A stretch of DNA of 9,312 nucleotides from Bacteriovoracaceae bacterium (GCA_947500275.1 CANMSW010000079.1:1-9312); one strand, 5' to 3'. Shown: positions 1 to 7,225, counted from the stretch's first letter. The notes: generated by a model from the letters alone, not told the origin. Numbers and translations are program-made.

Positions 1-207
1 CCGGATGCCGGGTTTCCAGTGCTGGTGTCCAAAATGTGTGTGCTGATCATGGTCCTCGCGATCCTAGTCAGGGGTTCGATGGAAGACAATCAGGATCACG
101 GGCGGGTTTGGTCAGATTTTTGACTCCGTGGGTAGCCGCTGACTCCAAAAGAGACTCAAGTCCCCTTTCGAAAGTTTCGAAAAGTCGAGATGAAGCGAGG
201 TCTGAAA
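1..207. other. Upstream region of the protease gene; possible tail of a previous gene
   Basis: No gene is identified with confidence. On the + strand, frame 1 is open from the first base to a TGA at 121-123. It would encode about 40 residues with a hydrophobic run (VLIMVLAILV), so it could be the 3' end of a gene cut by the window, but nothing in it matches a known family. Just before the protease gene lie two adjacent palindromes, CTTTCGAAAG (165-174) and TTTCGAAA (175-182), which could be an operator. TTGACT at 120-125 resembles a -35 box, but no good -10 box follows at 16-18 bases. Confidence 0.3.
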
Positions 208-1431
208 ATGATACGCAGAGTCCCATTCTTCAGTTTGTCAGTAGCATCTTGGGCTTTTTGGGTCGCAGCCTTCGCATTTGCCGATGAGACTCGTGTTGTG
301 GACGGTCGGGAGGCGATTTCCCGGGCCACGTGCGAGGCGGGACGGTTTGATTACACTTCTCGTTTTCAGCCCGAGCGCTCTCAGGGTTCGCAAGGGCAGT
401 GCTTTGCTTTTGCTGCAGCGGGACTGATGGAGGAGCAACTCTGCGTGAGCGATCCGGCAGATTGCCAGCTGCAGGTATCGACGATTGATCTGGCCAGAGA
501 CTATCCTGACCGAGTGAATCGGTATGACCCCCCGATCGACGGGGATCCGTTCGATATCAGTCGGGATTATTTCAACCTCCAGAATGCGAATCAAGGGGGT
601 GTCGAGTACCGCCTACTCGATGCTGCGCTCGAGTTCGGGGTTTGTGAGGAGCGAAACGCGCCTTGGTTCCCTCGCTTAGAGAAAAAGTGTCGCGGGATGG
701 AGGATCGCTCTTCTTGTGTGATCGACGGTCTAAAAACACAATGGCGCCGTTACCATCGAGCGACAAGAAACGTGTCGGTCTCTTCGGATCAGTGCCGCGT
801 TCGTACGGATGGTGCACCGTTGTCCGAAAGAGAGACGTCTCGCATCGAGGGCGTCCTTGATCAGACTGAGGCGTATCTCGCTCCACAGGTAGAAGGCGGT
901 CTCGATCTGGAGCTCGCTCTTCGTGAGACTTCGAGCGAGTTCGAGTTTGTCGAGCGCGTGCTCATCCCCCCTGCCTGTGAGCAGAATCGTCTCTACCCGA
1001 ATGGAGGGGTTTGGTTAGATCGGTGGTCACAGAACCTTGTTTATCAGCACCGTGAGCGGGAGCAGCAGGCGGATGGCTCCACGGTTACTCGAACCACCGA
1101 CGGTGAAGCTACTCACGAAAGCCAATACTCGAATGTGGAGCGTTTCCAGCGACTCACTTCCCGAGTTCAGGAGAATGGACGGAGTGTCGCGCTGGGGTTG
1201 TGTTCAAAGTATGCTCAAAATTCCAGTCGAAGGCGGTTGGATGACACTCGGGACGGTGCGACCTGCGGCCCTCACGCTTTGGTAGCGAATGGTGTGCGTT
1301 GGAATCCGGAAAAAAACCGGTGTGAAATCCACATTCGCAATAGCTGGGGTGCTTCCACTGGGTTGAGCGGTTGGCTCTCGATTGAGCCGGTTCTGAATTC
1401 CACGTTTAGGGTCAGTGGAATTCGGCCTTAA
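208..1431 (+). CDS. Exported papain-family (C1) cysteine protease
   Basis: A predicted exported cysteine endopeptidase of 407 residues. Seen: a signal peptide (residues 1 to about 25, IRR then a hydrophobic stretch ending AFA); the active-site motif QGSQGQCFAFA, with oxyanion Gln59 and nucleophile Cys65 at the same six-residue spacing as papain Q19/C25; an NQGG motif (128-131) followed by an Ala-rich helix, matching the papain S2-pocket segment; His356 in CGPHALVANGV; and Asn378 in RNSWG. These are the family's triad residues in order. Odd points: only about 40 residues lie between the signal peptide and the catalytic Cys, so the usual inhibitory propeptide is absent. Cys to His is 291 residues against 134 in papain, so a large insertion is present. 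Eleven further cysteines suggest disulfides in the exported protein. The ATG at 208 is preferred because GCGAGG (195-200) sits 7 bases upstream; an in-frame ATG at 190 has no ribosome binding site. Substrate unknown; it could serve in scavenging, predation or envelope processing. Confidence 0.85.
   Translation: MIRRVPFFSLSVASWAFWVAAFAFADETRVVDGREAISRATCEAGRFDYTSRFQPERSQGSQGQCFAFAAAGLMEEQLCVSDPADCQLQVSTIDLARDYPDRVNRYDPPIDGDPFDISRDYFNLQNANQGGVEYRLLDAALEFGVCEERNAPWFPRLEKKCRGMEDRSSCVIDGLKTQWRRYHRATRNVSVSSDQCRVRTDGAPLSERETSRIEGVLDQTEAYLAPQVEGGLDLELALRETSSEFEFVERVLIPPACEQNRLYPNGGVWLDRWSQNLVYQHREREQQADGSTVTRTTDGEATHESQYSNVERFQRLTSRVQENGRSVALGLCSKYAQNSSRRRLDDTRDGATCGPHALVANGVRWNPEKNRCEIHIRNSWGASTGLSGWLSIEPVLNSTFRVSGIRP
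1393..1425. repeat. Inverted repeat at the 3' end of the protease gene
   Basis: GAATTCCAC (1395-1403) and GTGGAATTC (1415-1423) are perfect reverse complements around an 11-base loop. A G-T and a C-G pair extend the stem outward. It covers the last codons of the protease gene, 32 bases before the end of the convergent deoC gene. No T-run follows on either strand, so it is not a standard intrinsic terminator. It may protect or end both convergent transcripts. Confidence 0.5.
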
Positions 1432-1456
1432 AGCTTCCGTAGGGTTTGGGCTTTGT

Positions 1457-2173
1457 TTAGTATCCCGTCATTGAAGGCACCGTCCCGCTGACTATCGCCA
1501 CGCTGGCTGAGGCTCCAATTCGGGATGCCCCTGCTTCGATGAAAGCGATCGCTTGCTCGTGAGTTCGGATTCCTCCCGATGCTTTCACTCCCATTTGGTT
1601 TCCAACCACTTTTCTCATCAGGCGAATGTCCTCGAGGGTAGCGCCCCCTTTTGAGAATCCGGTGGAAGTTTTGACGAACGCTGCGCCTGCTTTGAGGCTC
1701 AGCTCGCAAGCACGAATCTTTTGTTCCTCAGTGAGAAGGCATGTTTCGAGAATCACTTTGACGGGGATGTTGGGCCCCGCCGCTTTCACAACAGCCCGAA
1801 TGTCGGCTTCGACCTCCGCATCCTTTCCGTCGAGCAGGAGGCCGAGTGCGATCACCATGTCGATTTCGCGGGCCCCGTGCTGGACGGACCACTGCGTTTC
1901 GAAAACTTTCACTTCCGTGGCGCACGCGCCGAGAGGGAAGCCAATGACCGCGATGGGAAGGGTCTGGCTCCCTTCGAGGAGGCGAGCCGCCTGCGGAATA
2001 AACCGAGAATTGACGCACACCGTTGCGAATTGATTCGCCCGAGCCTCGTGGCAAAGCTTCTCGATTTCGTCCGGGGTCGCCTCCGGTTTTAGGAGCGTGT
2101 GGTCGATGAAACGAGCGATTTCGAGGGAGGAAAGGGTAGTTTTGGCCGGGTTCAGGGATGAATTTGAGGTCAC
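1457..2173 (-). CDS. deoC: Deoxyribose-phosphate aldolase (DERA)
   Basis: A cytoplasmic class I aldolase that splits 2-deoxy-D-ribose 5-phosphate into glyceraldehyde 3-phosphate and acetaldehyde, the last step of deoxynucleoside catabolism. The 238 residues are within the usual length for bacterial DeoC. Seen: [12 protein letters not shown] near the N-terminus (22-33), IGFPLGA (77-83), EIDMVI with the catalytic Asp105, Schiff-base Lys168 in [13 protein letters not shown], and the second catalytic Lys197 in VKASGGIR, then EAGASRIG near the phosphate site. The protein ends in Tyr238; a C-terminal Tyr takes part in proton transfer in E. coli DERA, so the end looks intact. The start codon is GTG with no clear ribosome binding site, and no ATG occurs in the first 100 residues, so the exact start is uncertain. 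The gene stands alone, convergent with the protease gene; no other deo genes are in the window. Confidence 0.95.
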   Translation of the reverse strand: MTSNSSLNPAKTTLSSLEIARFIDHTLLKPEATPDEIEKLCHEARANQFATVCVNSRFIPQAARLLEGSQTLPIAVIGFPLGACATEVKVFETQWSVQHGAREIDMVIALGLLLDGKDAEVEADIRAVVKAAGPNIPVKVILETCLLTEEQKIRACELSLKAGAAFVKTSTGFSKGGATLEDIRLMRKVVGNQMGVKASGGIRTHEQAIAFIEAGASRIGASASVAIVSGTVPSMTGY

Positions 2174-2250
2174 GGGGCCGCACGGTGCCGACTTTTGAAT
2201 TGAAGTGTCAAGCCGGATTCGTTAGTCCTATCAAAGAGAGAAAGTTTTTG

Positions 2251-2275
2251 AGGGGGCGAGTTTGGTTCGCCTCCT
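2251..2275 (+). repeat. Stem-loop between deoC and the RNase gene
   Basis: AGGGGGCGA (2251-2259) pairs with TCGCCTCCT (2267-2275) around a 7-base loop, giving nine consecutive pairs including one G-U. The G-U pair exists only in + strand RNA; on the - strand the same position is an A-C mismatch. This favours a + strand transcript. Only a short TTAGAT follows, so termination is doubtful. Confidence 0.4.
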
Positions 2276-2717
2276 TTAGATCAGAATCCCCAATCGGCTT
2301 GGAAATGGTTTCGAAGTCGAGGTGGATTCCAAACAGAAAGTCGGCGCAGGAAGACCTGACCGACTGAATGCTGAAAAGAAAATGAGTCGTGGGCGCCGGA
2401 AAAGGCAATGCCCGCGGCGAGAAATGAGAGCCTCAGGGCCCGTTTCGATGACGACGAGAAGATCCTTCGATCCGTTCCCATTTTCAGGGTGCGGGTCGCC
2501 TCGATGAGCCAAAAACCGAACCCGGTGTGAAAGGCGAAAAGTTTCCGAGGCAAAGATGGGTCTGATCCGGAGAAGGATCTAGTGAGAGCTGAGTCGAGAA
2601 GTAAAAGCTTCTCCTCGAAAGTAAAGCTAGGTCCCCAAATGAAGTTTCAGAAACAGGAAAGAGATCCGAATGCGGAAGCGCGGTTCGAGTCCTCGAAAAA
2701 AGTGGGCTGTTAGAAGG

Positions 2718-2754
2718 CCAAAGCAAAGGCAGGGAAACTGCTTGCTTGGTTTTC
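2718..2754 (+). terminator. Possible intrinsic terminator
   Basis: The left arm CCAA-a-GCAA-ag-GCAG (2718-2732) pairs with CTGCTTGCTTGG (2738-2749) around a GGAAA loop, giving twelve pairs with two small bulges. TTTTC (2750-2754) follows directly. The T-run is short and the stem is bulged, so this is tentative. If real, it ends a + strand transcript in a stretch with no recognised gene. Confidence 0.35.
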
Positions 2755-2902
2755 ATCAGTTGCGCTCGAGTGATTTCGTGCCGAGAAATGCCTCCGGCGG
2801 TCGGAACTCTTTTTTGAGCTGAACCTTCCCTCTAGATTCCAGTCTCGTATCGCGCCATTTTTTCTTCAGTTCCATTCAGTCCTCACTCAGGCTGCGCGAG
2901 TT

Positions 2903-2949
2903 CGACGTGAGCTACCCCGTTTGCTTCGGGTCGATTCCGTCGTGAGAGG
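2903..2949 (+). promoter_or_regulatory. Leader stem-loop and ribosome binding site of the RNase E/G gene
   Basis: CGACG (2903-2907) pairs with CGTCG (2938-2942). Inside it, ACCC(c)G (2914-2919) pairs with CGGGT (2927-2931), so the element is a symmetric stem with an internal loop. The ribosome binding site AGAGG (2945-2949) begins two bases after the stem, 8 bases before the ATG at 2958. E. coli rne is autoregulated through structures in its 5' leader. A similar feedback site here is inference. Confidence 0.4.
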
Positions 2950-2957
2950 ACATGAAA

Positions 2958-5900
2958 ATGTCGACAGAACTGATTATTAACGCATCGTTGCCTGAAACGC
3001 GGATTGCGCTCATGGAGCGCGGAGAGATCCAGGAACTCTTAGTTGAGCGTGCGAGCGGCAAAGGCATCGTAGGAAACATTTACAAAGGGCGCGTGACCCG
3101 GGTGCTCCCCGGCATGCAAGCCGCCTTCGTGGATATCGGCTTAGAGAAAGCGGCATTCTTGTACGTGGACGACGTCTACGTTCATTCAGAAATTTGGGAA
3201 GACGAAGAAGCAGCTACGGAAGAGACTTCCGCGACGCCAGCACCGGAAGGTGAGCGAGGAATTATTCCAGCCAGCGTTGCTCAGCGCGTGAGTGCTGCTG
3301 CGGCCGGCTCGGCAGAAGACACCGGAGACTCTGAAGAGGGCGGGATTACCGCCGCAGATACCGAAGAACTCGTCGATGAAGTGACTCATGGCGAAGTTCC
3401 TGAGGGCCTCGACGAAGAGGACGAGCTTTCTGACGAAGACGACGACAGTGAAGACGACGACAGTGAGGACAACGATCCTGTAGCGATGGGACGTAACCCT
3501 CGTAATTCGGACTCCGAACAAGAGAGTGGAAACGAAGCCTCAAGCGAACAGCCAGAGGGTACCGTTTCTCCGCAGCAAGCGGTCGAAGCGGCTTCGGGCG
3601 AGCAGGATGAAGAGAGTTTTGAATCGGACGAAGGCGACGACGAGTCGGGCTCCGAAGAAGGCGCAGAAGGGGATGCAGCATCCTCTGAAACCGGAACACA
3701 GGATTCTGGCGGCGATCAACAAGATCGTGGCCGTCGCCGTCGGCGCGGACGTCGCGGTGGACGTAATCGTCGCCGCGAGGGCCCAGCTCCGACGATGCCT
3801 CAGCCTCGCCTAGCAGGGGCCGCGAACGAGACTCCCACCGAGGGGCAGCCTGCCCAGGCAGAAGGAAGCGGTTCGGAGTTGCCGGATAGCTACTTCCATC
3901 AAGTTTCCGATCAAGGCCAAGTCAGTTCTGATCGTGGATCGGTTCTCATGCAAACCGGGGAAGCCGGCGAAATGAGCTCCGGCTCCGCGGCTTCAGATGA
4001 GCTCCTTCAATTGCGACGTTCGACCGCAGCAGCAGCAGCTGCTGCTGCTGGGAACGGTGGCAGAGCTGCGTCTCGCCCAGAGTTCTCCGAGGCGCGTTCA
4101 AAAGATCGTCGCGTTAAGTCGAAGGAAAAAGTTCGGCCGACTCGCGGCCAAATCAATATCCAGGACCTCCTCCAAGAAGGGCAGGAAGTTCTCGTTCAGG
4201 TCGCGAAGGACCCGATTGCAACGAAGGGTGCTCGATTAACCTGTCATATCAGTTTGCCAGGTCGTCACTTGGTCTGTATGCCAACGATCGATCACGTGGG
4301 GGTTTCCCGCCGGATTGATCGAGACGATGAACGCCGTAAGTTGCGTGATATTGTTGAGAGTTACCGGCCTAAAAAACTGGGCTTCATTGTTCGTACGGCA
4401 AGCGGAAAAGGAAACTCCGAGCAGCGCATTCGCCAAGACATTGATTATCTTTCGCGACTTTGGGACGAAATCCGTGACAAGGCGGCCAACGTTTCGGCAC
4501 CTGCGCTTGTCTATGAAGATTTGACCCCCGTGCTTCGTGCGATTCGTGACTGGGTGAACGAGGACATCGATCGCATCGTGGTCGATTCCCGCTATCATTT
4601 TAATGATATTCAGCGGTTCTCCTCGCATTTCATGCCGGCCTTGAAGTCGAAGGTTCAACTTTATCACGGGGATAGCCCAATCTTTGACCACTACGGCCTC
4701 TCGAAAGAGATCACTCGGAGCTTGGAGCGCAAGGTTTGGCTCAAGTCCGGTGGTTATATCGTGATCGATCAGGCTGAAGCCTTGGTCGCTATCGACGTCA
4801 ATACGGGGCGATTCGTAGGAAAGAAGAACCTCGAAGACACCATTCTGAAAACGAACTTGGAAGCGGTCGAGGAGATTGCTTATCAACTGCGGATTCGGAA
4901 CTGCGGCGGGATCATTATTCTCGATCTGATCGACATGGAGAAAGAAGAGAACAAGCAGCGTGTTTATCGCGCTTTGGAAGAGGCGCTCAAAAAAGACCGT
5001 GCTCGCCCTTCGATTCTCAAGATTTCGGAACTCGGCCTGGTTGAGATGACTCGGAAGCGGACGCGCGACACGATGGTGCGCACGCACTGTGAGTCCTGCT
5101 CGCATTGCGAAGGCAAGGGCTTCGTGAAGAGCAAGCAAACGGTGGCTTACGATATCCTTCGTGAAATCGAACGCACTGGCATTGATCGCGATACGGATAA
5201 AATTCTAGTCCAAGCGCACGCGGATGTTGTGGATGTTCTCGCGATCGAGGAACGACACACTCTCGATACCTTGGAGCGGCGCTACCGGAAGTTGATCTAT
5301 CTCCAGGCTGTGGCGGATTATCATCCTGAGCAGTTTGAGCTATCGACTGAAAAAGGGCCCCGCACCGAGCGTGCGGTTGAGGAAGTGAAGGGCCGCGGTC
5401 GTGAACGGGAGCGTGAACGTGAGGGCGGACGCGAAGGCGGCCGTGAGCGCGGTCGTGGACGTGAGCGCGATCGCAGTGGTCGGGATCGTAATCGTGGGCG
5501 GAATGGAGCCCCGGTTTCCGCAACCGCCGTTCTCGAGGCAACTCAGAATGAGGCTCAAGAAAGTCAGATGGAGGAAGCAGAGCTCCCATCTCTGGAGATG
5601 GAAGGCGATTCCGTTGGTAACGAAGGAGCGCAGCCGAATGCCCAGCCTCAGGCAGGCAGAGACGGCGGTCGCGATCAGGGCCGAGGACGACGTGATCGTC
5701 AGCGCGGTCGAAATCGTGGACATGATGGCGAAAGATTACCTCCGGTTGGTATTGCGGCACCTCTCCAGGTGACTCCGCGCGTACTGCCTCTTCCGGCTCC
5801 TTTGGCGATTCCCGTGGTTCCATCGGTTGATCCCGATTCCATTGGAAACCGGGTTGATTCACCCTCGTCAGCAAGTTCTTTTAGTATGAACCTCTCCGTT

Positions 5901-6200
5901 CAGACTCAGAACGCAGGTCTTCCGCAGGATGACTTCTTTGATGAAGAAGATCGGCTCGCCTTTCTTCGTGCTCAAGCGGCTCAAGATGCTGCATTGGCTA
6001 ACCTAGGAGCGATGGGTGGCCCTGCAACCGGAGGGCGTCCTGCTGGCGGCGGTTTCGGTCGCGGTCATGGCGGCGGCGGAGGCCACGGGGGTGGCGGTAG
6101 CGCATCTCGGCGCCGTCGGGGTCGTAGAGGTCCTGGCGGTAGTGGTGGTGGCGGCGGTTCAGGCGGTGGCGGACGCCGTGGCGGCGGGGGAATGCAGTGA
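2958..6200 (+). CDS. rng: RNase E/G family endoribonuclease with split S1 domain
   Basis: A single-strand-specific, 5'-end-sensing endoribonuclease for rRNA maturation and mRNA decay; in relatives it is the scaffold of the RNA degradosome. 1080 residues, against about 490 for E. coli RNase G. Seen: a first S1 half (1-79, GNIYKGRVTRVLPGMQAAFVDIG); an insertion of about 315 residues (about 80-394), first Glu/Asp/Ser-rich, then an Arg cluster (257-274), then a poly-Ala run; the S1 domain resuming at INIQDLLQEGQEVLVQVAKD; the 5'-sensor/RNase H-like region (GARLTCHISLPGR, HVGVSRRI); catalytic IDVNTGRFVG (Asp613, Asn615) and LDLIDM (Asp656); EMTRKRTR; and a zinc-link CSHCEGKG (Cys714, Cys717). The tail (about 809-1080) is low complexity: Arg/Glu repeats, a Pro-rich stretch, an acidic helix-like island (990-1018) and a Gly/Arg RGG-type end. 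ATG 2958 fits AGAGG at 8 bases; ATG 2952 is only 2 bases away. Core is closer to RNase G; rne is an alternative name. Confidence 0.93.
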   Translation: MSTELIINASLPETRIALMERGEIQELLVERASGKGIVGNIYKGRVTRVLPGMQAAFVDIGLEKAAFLYVDDVYVHSEIWEDEEAATEETSATPAPEGERGIIPASVAQRVSAAAAGSAEDTGDSEEGGITAADTEELVDEVTHGEVPEGLDEEDELSDEDDDSEDDDSEDNDPVAMGRNPRNSDSEQESGNEASSEQPEGTVSPQQAVEAASGEQDEESFESDEGDDESGSEEGAEGDAASSETGTQDSGGDQQDRGRRRRRGRRGGRNRRREGPAPTMPQPRLAGAANETPTEGQPAQAEGSGSELPDSYFHQVSDQGQVSSDRGSVLMQTGEAGEMSSGSAASDELLQLRRSTAAAAAAAAGNGGRAASRPEFSEARSKDRRVKSKEKVRPTRGQINIQDLLQEGQEVLVQVAKDPIATKGARLTCHISLPGRHLVCMPTIDHVGVSRRIDRDDERRKLRDIVESYRPKKLGFIVRTASGKGNSEQRIRQDIDYLSRLWDEIRDKAANVSAPALVYEDLTPVLRAIRDWVNEDIDRIVVDSRYHFNDIQRFSSHFMPALKSKVQLYHGDSPIFDHYGLSKEITRSLERKVWLKSGGYIVIDQAEALVAIDVNTGRFVGKKNLEDTILKTNLEAVEEIAYQLRIRNCGGIIILDLIDMEKEENKQRVYRALEEALKKDRARPSILKISELGLVEMTRKRTRDTMVRTHCESCSHCEGKGFVKSKQTVAYDILREIERTGIDRDTDKILVQAHADVVDVLAIEERHTLDTLERRYRKLIYLQAVADYHPEQFELSTEKGPRTERAVEEVKGRGREREREREGGREGGRERGRGRERDRSGRDRNRGRNGAPVSATAVLEATQNEAQESQMEEAELPSLEMEGDSVGNEGAQPNAQPQAGRDGGRDQGRGRRDRQRGRNRGHDGERLPPVGIAAPLQVTPRVLPLPAPLAIPVVPSVDPDSIGNRVDSPSSASSFSMNLSVQTQNAGLPQDDFFDEEDRLAFLRAQAAQDAALANLGAMGGPATGGRPAGGGFGRGHGGGGGHGGGGSASRRRRGRRGPGGSGGGGGSGGGGRRGGGGMQ
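4027..4050 (+). repeat. (CAG)4(CTG)4 perfect palindrome in the RNase gene
   Basis: Twelve bases of CAG repeats are followed by twelve of CTG repeats, a perfect 24-base palindrome with no spacer. In frame it lies in GCA x4 then GCT x4, which encodes eight alanines in the S1-insertion of the RNase. It can form a hairpin in DNA or mRNA and may vary in length by replication slippage. Confidence 0.85.
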
Positions 6201-7225
6201 GCAGCACCCCATCGGGAAGTAGCACCTATATCTTAAGGGCGCGACTTCCCCGGCAGATTCTCTGTGAAGGGCGTTCGATCGAGCGCGATCAATTCTTTGA
6301 CCTCCTCTGGGCCTGGTTTGGTTCGGAGGAGGGGGGACTTCTCGGCATTCACGAGGGGACCCTTTTGAGTGAAGAAGCGGTCGAGCTCGGTCTTGAAACG
6401 GACTCTTGGACTGTCGACTCAGGTGAAGCCCCTCGAGAGCGCGACTGGATGGCTCATCAGGCCGAGAGTGAAGTCGAGTTGTACTTTGCAAGTGAAGCCC
6501 TTGCGCTGGGGGCCCGTGACAGTTTGGTGGAGGCCGGTACAACGGCCTCTTTCTCGGGGCCTTTTGAGCAAAAGAATCAGGACTGGGATGCGGAGTGGAA
6601 AGCCACCTGGAAGGGGATTTCTCTGGGCTCTGACTGGAGCGTCACACCGCCCTGGGAAGAGGGTAAAAATTCCGCCGAGCATATCTCTTTGCGCCTGAAC
6701 CCAGGTGCTGGCTTTGGGACGGGGACTCACGAAACGACCCAGCTCTGTCTTCATCTTCTCGCCGACGCGGCTCGTGGGATATCGGCAACCACTCCTGTTG
6801 AACAGCGTCTGAGCGGGCTTCGTGTTTTGGACTTCGGAAGTGGCTCTGGAATTCTCGCCATTGCAGCTGCGCGCATGGGGGCAATGGTGGACGCAGTCGA
6901 AATCGATCCACTTGCCATTGATAATGCCCGCGAAAACGCGTCGTTGAATGGCGTCGAGGACCGAGTGCGGTTTCACCTTTCGCTAGAGACTTTGGATCCA
7001 AAGTCTCAATACGAAGTCGTTCTCGCGAATATTTTGAGACCCGTTCTTGTCGAGTTTTGCGATCACTTGACGTCACGAATGGGGGACAGGTCCTCGTTGA
7101 TCCTTTCTGGGTTGATCGAGCCTGATGTGACTGTGATCGATTCGGTCTTCTCTCGGGCTTTAGGGATCCCAACCGCTGAAGTTCGTTCCCTGAATGAATG
7201 GCGCGCGATGCGCTGGCAGCGCTGA
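6197..7225 (+). CDS. prmA: Ribosomal protein L11 methyltransferase
   Basis: A SAM-dependent methyltransferase that methylates lysines and the N-terminus of ribosomal protein L11. 342 residues, longer than E. coli PrmA (293). Seen: a divergent N-terminal substrate-binding domain (1-125); DWDAEWKATWK (129-139), matching the family's linker; LNPGAGFGTGTHETTQLCL (167-185), the PrmA signature; a 15-residue extra loop (about 189-205); SAM motif I VLDFGSGSGILA (210-221); acidic VEIDP (234-238); and VVLANIL (274-280), the NxL-type active-site motif. GTG is the start: no ATG occurs before codon 85. Its first base is at 6197 and the RNase stop TGA is at 6198-6200, so the two genes overlap as GTGA, with GGGGGA (6186-6191) as ribosome binding site inside the RNase Gly tail. 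This points to one operon with translational coupling. Confidence 0.95.
   Translation: MSSTPSGSSTYILRARLPRQILCEGRSIERDQFFDLLWAWFGSEEGGLLGIHEGTLLSEEAVELGLETDSWTVDSGEAPRERDWMAHQAESEVELYFASEALALGARDSLVEAGTTASFSGPFEQKNQDWDAEWKATWKGISLGSDWSVTPPWEEGKNSAEHISLRLNPGAGFGTGTHETTQLCLHLLADAARGISATTPVEQRLSGLRVLDFGSGSGILAIAAARMGAMVDAVEIDPLAIDNARENASLNGVEDRVRFHLSLETLDPKSQYEVVLANILRPVLVEFCDHLTSRMGDRSSLILSGLIEPDVTVIDSVFSRALGIPTAEVRSLNEWRAMRWQR

Larger units (their letters stand above)
2174..2957. other. Long intergenic region before the RNase E/G gene
   Basis: Nearly 800 bases with no convincing gene. About 2320-2730 is visibly purine-rich on the + strand. Stem-loops seen there: GATCC/GGATC (2564-2579), GAGAAG/CTTCTC (2596-2613), and CGAA+GCG/CGC+TTCG (2667-2687). 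A terminator-like hairpin follows at 2718-2754 and a structured leader sits next to the RNase gene (2903-2942). A perfect -35-like TTGACA on the - strand (2206-2211) faces deoC but has no -10 box at 15-18 bases. A 66-codon - strand frame (2281-2481) begins with a signal-peptide-like stretch but has no good ribosome binding site. The region may hold a non-coding RNA or a long 5' leader; this is inference. Confidence 0.5.

Noticed and set aside
36..287. 83-codon + strand frame at the window start
   Set aside because: It overlaps the protease signal peptide in another frame, has no ribosome binding site and reads as low-similarity, Ser/Arg-rich sequence.
2682..2692. tRNA-like T-arm motif GGTTCGAGTCC
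   Set aside because: The T-stem has a mismatch, and no acceptor, D or anticodon arm can be drawn in the 75 bases upstream. Probably chance.
2484..2756. 90-codon - strand frame, Ser/Pro/Leu-rich
   Set aside because: The composition follows from the purine-rich opposite strand. No ribosome binding site and no domain.
4236..5138. 300-codon - strand frame within the RNase gene
   Set aside because: It lies opposite the conserved RNase catalytic region and is explained by the codon bias of that gene. No recognisable domain.
5017..5874. 285-codon - strand frame rich in His, Arg and Asp
   Set aside because: It is the antisense shadow of the Arg/Glu repeats of the RNase tail. No family features.
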